This document shows positions 8,094-15,700 of a stretch of 64,000 nucleotides of DNA, piece by piece (position 1 is the first letter of the stretch; each line of letters begins with the position of its first letter). The stretch is from Hydrogenophaga sp. (GTDB lineage: Bacteria; Pseudomonadota; Gammaproteobacteria; Burkholderiales; Burkholderiaceae_C), in contig JACVCO010000004.1 in the NCBI GenBank assembly GCA_016741995.1, positions 1 to 64,000 of the forward strand, written 5' to 3'. The translations under genes and the position numbers were made by a program. The notes under the pieces were generated by a model. The model was not told the origin of the DNA. It made no database searches and worked only from the letters and a program-made list of their open reading frames with translations.

Positions 8094-9068
8094 TCACTCC
8101 GCCTTGATGTTGCGTTCCTTGACGATGCGGGACCACTTGCTGAATTCGCGGTCCAGGTACTGGGCGCTGGCTGCGCTGTCCATGGCCATGGGTTGTGCGC
8201 CCGATTCGTTGAGGCGCGCGACGAACGCGGCCTGCGTCAGCGTCTGCTGCAACGCGGTGTTGAGCCGCTTCACCGTGTCGGCGGGCGTGCGCGCCGGGGC
8301 CAGCAGCACGTACCAGGCGGTGAACTCGTAGCCGTCGACGCCCGATTCCGCGATGGTGGGAATGTCGGGAGCCTGCGGGCTGCGCTGGGCGCTGGTGACG
8401 GCCAGCGCCTTCAGCTTGCCGCTTTTCACGTGCGGCAGCGACGAGGTGATCACGTCGATGGTGAAGGCCACTCGCCCGCCCATCACGTCCTGCAGCGCTG
8501 GCGCCGCGCCCCGATACGGCACATGCAGCATGTCCACTTTGGCCATCGATTCCAGCTGCGCCGCTGCCACATGGCTGGTGCTGCCGGTGCCCGACGAGGC
8601 GTATTCCAGTCCGCCCGGTTTGGCGCGCGCCGCGCTCAGCAGGTCCTTGATGCTCGAGCCTTGAAAGCCGGGGTGCACCACCAGCAGGCTGGGCACCGAA
8701 GCCACCATGCCCACGGGCACGAAGTCGTTGCGGCTGTCGTAGGGCAGCTTGGGCAGGATGAATGGGTTGACCGCGTGGCCCACGGTCACCATGAGCAAGG
8801 TGTTGCCGTCGGGTGTTGCCTTCGCGGCCAGGTCGGACCCGACCGCTCCTCCCGCCCCGGGCTTGTTGTCCACGATCACCGTGGGGGCCACGCTCGCTTC
8901 CTGCCACTGCTGCGCGAGCAGGCGGGCATAGGTGTCGGCCGCGCCACCGGCCGCGAAGGGCACCACGATGCGCAAGGGCTGCCCCTGCGCAAGGGCGGGG
9001 GCAGCGACCGAGGCAAGCGCCAGGGCAATGGACAGCACCAGCAAGGGGCGGCGACGGAACGTGTGCAT
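8094..9068 (-). CDS. Bug-type tripartite tricarboxylate transporter substrate-binding protein
   Basis: 324 residues with a Sec signal peptide (cleavage near PALAQG, residue 28). Family landmarks are IVVPFAAGGAADT, IVDNKPGAGG, ANPFILPKLPYD-type sequence, YASSGTGSTSHVAA and HVPYRGAAPALQDVMGG. These periplasmic receptors bind carboxylates or small polar ligands. No TctA/TctB membrane subunits are encoded nearby, so it is an orphan receptor, as is common in Burkholderiales. The start at 9068 gives a proper signal peptide; the frame continues far upstream as an artefact. It is the first gene of the leftward cluster and directly follows the tandem operator-like repeats. Confidence 0.9.
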   Translation of the reverse strand: MHTFRRRPLLVLSIALALASVAAPALAQGQPLRIVVPFAAGGAADTYARLLAQQWQEASVAPTVIVDNKPGAGGAVGSDLAAKATPDGNTLLMVTVGHAVNPFILPKLPYDSRNDFVPVGMVASVPSLLVVHPGFQGSSIKDLLSAARAKPGGLEYASSGTGSTSHVAAAQLESMAKVDMLHVPYRGAAPALQDVMGGRVAFTIDVITSSLPHVKSGKLKALAVTSAQRSPQAPDIPTIAESGVDGYEFTAWYVLLAPARTPADTVKRLNTALQQTLTQAAFVARLNESGAQPMAMDSAASAQYLDREFSKWSRIVKERNIKAE

Positions 9069-9114
9069 GGCGAACTCCTGAGAAGGGGACGGCAGGGCCA
9101 TGAATGACCCAATG

Positions 9115-9147
9115 ATGTGCACAAAAAGAAAATGAATGTGCACAAAA
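9115..9147. promoter_or_regulatory. Two tandem TGTGCACA operator-like sites, 21 bp apart
   Basis: The 12-mer ATGTGCACAAAA occurs twice, at 9115-9126 and 9136-9147, with a 21-bp repeat distance (two DNA turns, same helix face). Each contains the palindrome TGTGCACA, matching the short T-G-T-N2-A-C-A type half-site pattern recognised by FCD-subfamily GntR regulators. They lie 47-79 bases upstream of the Bug receptor start and face the divergent gene at 9238. The GntR protein of this cluster is the obvious candidate ligand. Confidence 0.6.
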
Positions 9148-9237
9148 TGGATCAATGCAAAACCCTTGCCATGGCGGCAACCGCTCCTCGCCTGGCGACG
9201 GAAGGCGCCGGGCGGCCTGCCGCTACCATCGCCGACC

Positions 9238-10491
9238 ATGGCGTTGAACTGGGCCTGGATCGGTCTCTTCACCGTGGCGTTCGCCACGGCCTTCGTGCGT
9301 TGGCTGCTGGGTGAGCACACCATCCTGCAGGCGCTGCTCACCGCGCTGTTCGACGGCGCGCGCACCGGTTTCGAGATCTCGCTCGGCCTGGCCGGCGTGA
9401 TGGCGCTGTGGCTGGGCCTGATGCGCGTGGGCGAACGCGCCGGCGTGATCGAGCTTCTTGCGCGTGCGGCCGGTCCCTTGTTGCGCCGCCTGTTCCCCGA
9501 GGTGCCGCAGGGCCACCCCGCGCAGGGCGCGATGACCATGAACATCTCGGCCAACCTGCTGGGCCTGGACAACGCGGCCACGCCGTTGGGCCTGAAGGCC
9601 ATGCGCGAGCTGCAGACGCTCAACAAAGAGCCCGAAGGCACGGCCAGCCACGCGCAGATCATGTTCGTGGTGATGAACACCGCGGGGCTCACGCTGATCC
9701 CCACCTCGGTCATCGCCATCCGCCAGAGCCTCGCGCTCAAGCAGGGCCTGGGGGCGGAGTTCAACGCGGCCGACATCTTCCTGCCCACGCTGCTCGTCAC
9801 CTTCACCGCGCTGCTGGCCGGCGTGCTGGCGGTGGCCGTGTGCCAGCGCCTGCCGCTGTGGCGCGCGCGCTTCCTGCTGCCGCTGCTGGCCGTGGGCGGT
9901 TTACTCGCGGCCGCAGTCATGGCGCTCGCGCGGCTGCCCGCCGACGAGGCCGCGCGCATCGCGGGCGCCACCGGCGCGGGCGTGATCCTGGGCGTGGTGG
10001 CGCTGTTCCTGATCGCGGGCGCGTGGCGCCGCGTGAACGTGTTCGACGCCTTCATCGACGGCGCCAAGGAAGGCTTCGGCGTCGCGATCCAGATCGTTCC
10101 CTACCTGATCGCCATCCTCATCGCCATCGGCGTGTTCCGCGCCGCGGGCTGCATGGATTTCCTCATGTCCGGCATCGGGGCCGGCGTGGCCGCGCTCGGG
10201 CTGGACACCGACTTCCTGCCCGCGCTGCCCGTGGGCCTGATGAAGATCCTCTCAGGCTCGGGCGCGCGCGGCTTGATGATCGACGTGATGCAGACGCATG
10301 GCGTGGATTCGTTCGCCGGGCGCCTCGCGGCCATCGTGCAGGGCTCCACCGAAACCACGTTCTACGTGCTCGCGGTGTACTTCGGCAGCGTGGGCGTGAA
10401 GCACGCGCGCTACGCGTTGGGTTGCGCGCTGTTCGCCGACGCCGTGGGGCTCATCGCCGCCATCGGCATCGGCTACGCCATGCTGCGCTGA
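9238..10491 (+). CDS. Nucleoside-recognition (Gate) domain membrane protein, SpmA/SpmB-like fusion
   Basis: 417 residues with about ten hydrophobic segments. Two Gate/nucleoside-recognition halves can be seen: MTMNISANLLGLDNAATPLGLKAM with NTAGLTLIPTSVIAIR in the first, and LPVGLMKILSGSGARGLM with GSTETTFYVLAVYFGSVG in the second. The first half matches spore maturation protein SpmA and the second SpmB, fused in one chain as in many non-sporulating proteobacteria. Transported substrate and role are unknown. The ATG at 9238 is chosen because the first helix follows at once; earlier in-frame codons run through the operator region. It is divergent from the Bug/PuuE cluster. Confidence 0.82.
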   Translation: MALNWAWIGLFTVAFATAFVRWLLGEHTILQALLTALFDGARTGFEISLGLAGVMALWLGLMRVGERAGVIELLARAAGPLLRRLFPEVPQGHPAQGAMTMNISANLLGLDNAATPLGLKAMRELQTLNKEPEGTASHAQIMFVVMNTAGLTLIPTSVIAIRQSLALKQGLGAEFNAADIFLPTLLVTFTALLAGVLAVAVCQRLPLWRARFLLPLLAVGGLLAAAVMALARLPADEAARIAGATGAGVILGVVALFLIAGAWRRVNVFDAFIDGAKEGFGVAIQIVPYLIAILIAIGVFRAAGCMDFLMSGIGAGVAALGLDTDFLPALPVGLMKILSGSGARGLMIDVMQTHGVDSFAGRLAAIVQGSTETTFYVLAVYFGSVGVKHARYALGCALFADAVGLIAAIGIGYAMLR

Positions 10492-10519
10492 GCGGCGCGG
10501 GCCCCGCTCGCTTCGGCCC

Positions 10520-10945
10520 TTACTTCGGCATGTCCTTCGGGCCGCCGTTCACGCCCCAGGGCGTGCCGAAGCGGTCGGTGACCATGCCGAAGGTCTTGGC
10601 CCAGAAGGTTTCTTCCAGCGGCATGGTCACCGTGCCGCCCTCGCTCAGCGCGGCGAACACGCGCTTCGCCTCGGCGGTCTCGTCGAAGGTGATGGCCATC
10701 ATTGCGCCGGTGATGCCTTCGTGCTTCATGCCCGGCGGCGTGTCGCCGGCCATCAGGGTGAAGCCCGGGTGCACCAGGTAGGCGTGCATCACCAGGTTCT
10801 CGGCACCGGGCGGGCAGGGCATTTCATTGGCCAGTTGGCCGTAGGTCATCAGCGCTTCGAGCTTGGCGCCGAACAACCTGGCGTAGAAGTTCATCGCCTC
10901 GGCGCAATTGCCGTTGTAGGACAGGTAGGGGCTGAGCTGGGTCAT
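10520..10945 (-). CDS. VOC family (PhnB-like) protein
   Basis: 141 residues. PYLSYNGNCAEAMNFYARLFGAK is the typical start of PhnB/3-demethylubiquinone-methyltransferase-fold VOC proteins, and DRFGTPWGVN near the C-terminus is the matching end motif. These small proteins form dimers with a beta-alpha-beta-beta-beta fold; many have no known enzymatic role. The ATG at 10945 lies directly ahead of the conserved strand, with a purine-rich stretch upstream. It sits alone between a convergent membrane protein gene and tRNA-Arg. Confidence 0.85.
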   Translation of the reverse strand: MTQLSPYLSYNGNCAEAMNFYARLFGAKLEALMTYGQLANEMPCPPGAENLVMHAYLVHPGFTLMAGDTPPGMKHEGITGAMMAITFDETAEAKRVFAALSEGGTVTMPLEETFWAKTFGMVTDRFGTPWGVNGGPKDMPK

Positions 10946-11072
10946 GCGGGTCTCCGTTGAAGGGGAATGAAGGCCCGGTTGGGCGTTCATGATCACGACG
11001 GAGCGGCCTTGCCAGATTCGACACCGGCGGGCGGTGCGGCGACGGGCGGTCGCTGGGGGATGGGTGTAGGAG

Positions 11073-11147
11073 TGGCGCCCCCGGCGGGAATCGAACCCAC
11101 ATCTAGCGCTTAGGAGGCGCTCGTTCTATCCATTGAACTACGGCGGC
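11073..11147 (-). tRNA. tRNA-Arg (anticodon CCT)
   Basis: Reading the minus strand from 11147: acceptor GCCGCCG, D stem GTTC/GAAC, anticodon stem AGCGC/GCGCT with loop CTCCTAA (anticodon CCT, reads AGG), T stem GTGGG/CCCGC with loop TTCGATT, acceptor CGGGGGC, discriminator G and an encoded CCA (11073-11075). All stems pair except acceptor position 4 with 69, a G:G opposition. The 5' end of this gene is repeated as a 14-bp direct repeat at 12689-12702, beyond the adjacent islet. Confidence 0.9.
11133..11146. repeat. 14-bp direct repeat, tRNA-proximal copy (att-like)
   Basis: TTGAACTACGGCGG lies in the 5' end of the tRNA-Arg gene and recurs exactly at 12689-12702. The two copies bracket an AT-richer segment with a single gene. 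This is the arrangement left by site-specific integration at a tRNA, although the usual attachment site is the tRNA 3' end, not the 5' end. Confidence 0.55.
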
Positions 11148-11323
11148 GCGGCGGAGCGCGATTCTAGTCTGGCGGCCCTGATCTTCTCTGCAGGCGACCA
11201 ATAGCCGCTCGCTTGGTGAGTCGAGTAGTGAGACGGCTGCTAGTTGGCAACGCTTTCGAGAAATGTGTGCGTCCAAGCACCTTGAGTAGAACGCGCGTGG
11301 CGGCTCTGCCAGAGGAGTTCGCT
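11148..11323. other. Non-coding part of the tRNA-linked islet
   Basis: Noticeably AT-richer than the chromosome around it. No convincing gene, tRNA remnant or integrase fragment was found. A 98-codon leftward frame crosses it (11103-11399) but part of that frame is a translation of the tRNA, so I reject it as a gene. Confidence 0.5.
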
Positions 11324-12574
11324 TCAAGAATTTCCGATAGGTGCGTTCGGACTCAGCATGTCTGAGTCGGGCTCGCCGCCAAGAACGAGACTCCGCCAAT
11401 CTGGGCTTCCTTCCAAGATGACTTTGCGAACGACCTCTTCAGCTAAACCAATGTAGGCGGGCAGGCGCTGGCGCGACCTTTGCAGATGCTGTGGCTTGCC
11501 ATCGTGGAGTGTTCCAGTGTGAGCAACCGAACTTCGGGCGTCGTAGATTTCGCTCAAGAGCTTCCACCTCTGGTGTCGATCACTGGCGCTTGTCCCGAGC
11601 AACCAACTTCCGCGCAGCTTGAACATCAACGCGAGTTGCTGTGCTTGTTTGTTCTCGTCTAGCAGCAACATCTCCAACGCTATCCCGAGGTCCAGCAACG
11701 CGTCCTCAACATGAACGCGCCGCTTGGCTTGGGAGAGACGGCCAAGTATCAAGTTCAGGCGCCCGCGCTCGTTCTCCGGTTTTTCTTTGAACGCTCGAAA
11801 GAGTTCGGCGGCGGTCTGGCAAACACCACGGCCAATCTTGCCGACGTTGTGTGTTGCCACGTCGTAGAGGGGATAGCCTCCACCTGAGCCACCGAACATG
11901 CCTAACGGAGACTCGGGCGGGTTGTATGAAGTCTGGTAGTACGGAACGCACAGGACGCCAGTAACTGCGTTCAGAACGTGCGCCAGGTCATACAGGCTTC
12001 GTTGAAGGTCACTCCAATCTTGGGCAAGACCACCCCCCGATGGCTCCAATCTCCATACCTTGTTGATTTTCTGCCGTTTGGTGATGGCGCAGCGAGGCAA
12101 AGGGGCAGTAGTCGGCACATTGCCTTGCAGCGCCCAGTACGTTGCCTTGTCATTCGAATCGGGAAGATCATCCAGCTTCGTTAGCCAGTACCCTTCGGTG
12201 ATCTCAAATGACTCATTTGAATCCAGTCCGAGTACCCAAAGAGTAGCAATCGTCTCAACCTGCTCGGCATCAAGCCAAGCTTCGAGACATTCGTCCGCGC
12301 GACGAATGCCCGAGGAGTTTGCGAGCCATGCCCACCAAAGTGCAAGCGCATCAATATCAAAGCGCGTTGCACCTCCTCCATTGGAGATTCCCGCGTCGGC
12401 GAGTCCCGCAACGCGCTCATCACCCCTCAGTCGCTCTAGTAGAGCGCGGCCATCAGCTGTGCTGAGGTATGGGTGGTAGATGCGCCAGGCCGCGCTGGAA
12501 AGCGGATTGATCTCGAAGGATTGAGTCAGCTTGATCTTGGGAATGCCTAGGTGCCCAGGCTCGCGGATCTCCAT
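11324..12574 (-). CDS. HEPN-domain protein (Apea-like), probable RNase or stress/defence effector
   Basis: 416 residues, no signal peptide or membrane segment. The C-terminal part (about 270-390) looks like an Apea-type HEPN domain: RLNLILGRLSQAKRR, DALLDLGIALEMLLLDE, LALMFKLRGSWLLG, then SEIYDARSSVAHTG. R347 to H352 forms the R-x4-H motif of metal-independent HEPN RNases. Residues 1-260 match nothing I recognise. Codon use is much less GC-rich than flanking genes, and it is the only gene in a segment bounded by a repeat of tRNA-Arg sequence, so horizontal acquisition is likely. HEPN proteins often act as toxins or phage-defence effectors. That role here is inference, and no antitoxin partner is visible. 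Confidence 0.65.
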   Translation of the reverse strand: MEIREPGHLGIPKIKLTQSFEINPLSSAAWRIYHPYLSTADGRALLERLRGDERVAGLADAGISNGGGATRFDIDALALWWAWLANSSGIRRADECLEAWLDAEQVETIATLWVLGLDSNESFEITEGYWLTKLDDLPDSNDKATYWALQGNVPTTAPLPRCAITKRQKINKVWRLEPSGGGLAQDWSDLQRSLYDLAHVLNAVTGVLCVPYYQTSYNPPESPLGMFGGSGGGYPLYDVATHNVGKIGRGVCQTAAELFRAFKEKPENERGRLNLILGRLSQAKRRVHVEDALLDLGIALEMLLLDENKQAQQLALMFKLRGSWLLGTSASDRHQRWKLLSEIYDARSSVAHTGTLHDGKPQHLQRSRQRLPAYIGLAEEVVRKVILEGSPDWRSLVLGGEPDSDMLSPNAPIGNS

Positions 12575-12744
12575 GAGTTAAGCACCTCAATTTGAGTTGA
12601 CCGCCAATGTCGAAAACCCCCTGATTCCGTCTGCTGGTGTGAGGCGGATTTGAGTCATCGAAAGTTCATTCCCCTCTGAAGAATCCTCTTGAACTACGGC
12701 GGTTTGGCGAGCAGTGATTGTATGTATCGACCGCTCTTCGGCGC
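12575..12744. other. Non-coding right end of the HEPN islet
   Basis: Between the HEPN start and the 3' end of tamB. Contains the second copy of the tRNA-derived 14-mer (12689-12702). A 23-codon leftward frame starting MTQIRLTPADG is present just left of it; I see no support that it is a gene. No promoter or terminator stands out. Confidence 0.45.
12689..12702. repeat. 14-bp direct repeat, distal copy (att-like)
   Basis: Exact second copy of TTGAACTACGGCGG, here followed by TTTGGCG instead of CGCGGCG. The rest of the tRNA is absent, so this is a fragment, not a gene. It marks the probable right boundary of the islet, about 1.56 kb from the first copy. Confidence 0.55.
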
Positions 12745-15700
12745 TCAGTCGTAGCTGAGGGTGAAGATCAGGTCGACCGCGTTCTCGCTGCCGGCGCGCG
12801 CGCGCACGGTCACGCGGCGGGTCACGTCGTAGAAGATGGAGACGGTGTTGAGCGTGCCGGCGAGGCTGCGTTCGTAGCTGAGGTAGAGGTTGTCGGCCAG
12901 GCGTTTGCCCAGCGTGAGCGCGCCCGAGGTGGTGCTGCCGTCGGCGTTGGTGCTGTTGCCGCTGAAGCTGAGGGCGTCGAGGCCGAGGGCTTGTGCGAGG
13001 CCACCGTCGAGCGGGCCGCCGTCGCTGCCGGCGAGCAATGCGATCGCGGCCTGTTGCAACACCGCGGCTTCGGCGCCGGCGCCGCTGGCCGGGCGGCCGA
13101 GCACCAGCCACGCCAGCTTCTCGCTGTCGGGCATGTCGGGGTCGGAGAACAGGCGCACGCGCGGTGTCTGTGCGCTGCCCGTGATCTGCACGCCCACGCG
13201 CTGGGTGGTGGCGTTGGGGCGCACCGCCACGATCTCCAGGCCCGGGTTGTCGTAGGGGCCGTTGAAGCGCATCACGCCGGTTTCGATGGTGAGCTGCTGG
13301 CCGTAGGCGCGGTAGGTGCCGCTGGCGGTTCGCACCTCGCCCACGATGCGCGGCGCGGGGTCGTTGGGCGTGCTGCGCACCTCGAGCTGGCCGGCCAGGC
13401 GCGTCTGCAGGCCGTGGCCGCGCAGCTGGAAGGCGTCGCCCAGGTCGAGCGAGACCTGCACGTCGGGCGCCACGCGCACGCCGCTGCTGCGCTCGATCGG
13501 GTATTCGGTGCCGCGCACCACCACGTCGCCGCCGAGCGCGGGCGCGGTTTCGTCGGGCAGCACGATGAGGGCTTCGTCGGCGCGCAGGCGGCCGCGCAAT
13601 TGCAGCGCCGCGCCTTCCAGCCGCGCCCGCAGTTCGCCGCTGACGGTGACGCGGCGGTCGGGACGCGAGGAGGCGCGCAGTTTCGTGGCCGTGGCCTCCA
13701 GTTCGATCAATGGCTCGCGGCGCATCTCGCCGTCGCGTTGCACGCGGCGCCATTCGGCGCTGCCGCTGGCCTGCAGCACGCCGCCGCGTTCGGCGCCGCC
13801 GCGGCCTTCCAGGCGGAAACGCTCGATGACGATGCGCTCGCCGGCGAGCGTGGCGCGCAGCTCGCCGCCGCGGAACACGATGCCGTCGACCAGCGAACGC
13901 AGGGCGAGGTCGTCGGCCTGCAGGCTGCCGCTGAAGCGCGGGTCGGCGCGCGTGCCGCCCACGCTGGCTTCGGCGCGCAGCGCACCGCGCACGCGCCAGC
14001 CCGGCGGCGCGAGCACGCTCCACACGCCCACCTGCGGCAGGCTGGCGTTCAGCCGGCCCGACAGCGGCGCGCTTTCGGGCCAGTGCCAGGTGGGTTGGCC
14101 GGCGTCGGGCGGCGACAGTGTGGTGCTGGCTTCGGCACTGGCTTCGCCGAAGCGTTCGCTCTCCCAGCGCAGTTGCGCGTTGACGCGCGGGCCTTCGGTG
14201 GCCACCACGATGCGCGCGGTTCTGACGCCGGCCTGCACGCGCTGGTTGCGGGTGGTGTGGTCGTCGAAGGCGGCGCCGTCGGTCTGCATGGCGAGGTCGC
14301 CCGAGCGGCGTTCGAGCGTGAGGGCCAGGCGCGGTGGTTCGCTGGCCTGTGCGGGCAACGCGAAATCCCAGCGGCCGTCGAACACCAGGTCGCCGCCGAG
14401 GCCGGCGTTGGCGAGCGGACCCAGGCCGTCGGGGCCGCTGGCCGCGAGCGCGTCCACCCAGGCGAGGGGCAGGCCGTCCAGCCGGCCGCGCGTGGTGAGC
14501 GCGCCCGCGCGCCAGGCGAGGGTGTCCCAGGCGAGGTTGAGCGGGGTGGCTTCGGCGCCGCCGGCGCGCTGCGGCTGCACGCGCAGGCCGCCGGCGTCGA
14601 GCTCGGCGTCCACGCCGCCGGCCTGGGCCTGCCAGCGCGCGCGCAGCACGCCGGTGTTGTTCAGCGTCCAGCGCAGCGCGTTCTCGGCGGCGCTGGCCGA
14701 GAGCTGCAGACGATCGAGCCGCACGCTGCCCCGGCGGCCATCGAGCGGCGCGGTGGCGAGGGCGATCTCGCCCGCGGTGTCGAGCGTGGCGCGCCAGGGC
14801 GCCTGTTCGCCGCGCGCACGCAGCGTGAGCGCCAGCGCCTCGGGCGGGCCCTGCAGCGTGAGGCGGCTGTCGTCGAGCGCGATGGCCTGGGCGTCGCCGC
14901 CGCGCTGGGCGCGCAGGCGGTCGATCTGCAGTTGCAGATCGATGCGCGGTGGCGCGGCGCGGGCGGTGCCTGGCCAGCCCAGCGCGCCCAGGCCGCCCTG
15001 CCAGCGCAGTCGGCCTTGTGCGCGCGCGTCCAGGCTGGCGTCGGCCCAGGGCGCGAGCGCGTCGCGCACCGCTGGGCCGATCAGCGGGGCGTTCTGCAGG
15101 GCGCGCGCCCAGGCAAGCAGGCGCGTGCCGTCGGTGATGTCGAGGTCCAGCGCGCCCGGGCCGTCGGCGTGCGCGAGCGTGCCGTCGAAGCGGGCCTTGA
15201 GGCCGGGCAGGTCGAGCGCGAGCCGGCCTTCGGCGCGCATCGGTGTGGTGTCGACGCGGCCTTGCGCGTCGATGAGGCCATCGAGCGCGTCGAGCCGGGC
15301 GCGTTGCAGCGTGAGGGTGCCGCGCGTGGGGGCGTCGGCGTCGGGTTGCCAGCGGCCCTGCAGCGCGAGTTCGCGCAGGCGCCAGGCGTCGGCCGCGCTG
15401 CGCCGGGGCTGGCGGCCTGCGGGGGCGATGCGCGCGTCGATGTCGACCGCGGGCCGCGCGGCCTGCGGGTTCACGGCGCTCGCCTTCAACTCGCCGTCGA
15501 GCGCGGCCGGGGCGAGCGTGCTCCAGAGCTGCGCCGGGTCGATACCGCTGAGTTGCATGCGGCCTTGCCAGTCGCCCAGCGCGGCCAGGGGCGAGGCGGT
15601 GCCGGGGGCCGCCGTGTCGGCGGCCTGGCGCTGGCCCTGGCCCTGCAGACGGCCACCGGCCACGCGGGCATCAAGCCGCTCCAGCGTCCAGCGCGGGCCG

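Noticed and set aside
11103-11399. 98-codon leftward frame at the left end of the HEPN islet
   Set aside because: Its C-terminal end is a translation of the tRNA-Arg gene (AVVQWIERAPPKR) and the rest lacks protein-like features.
12598-12669. Short leftward peptide frame starting MTQIRLTPADG at the islet right end
   Set aside because: Only 23 codons, no ribosome binding site, no recognisable family. Kept only as a note that the islet end may hold a gene remnant.
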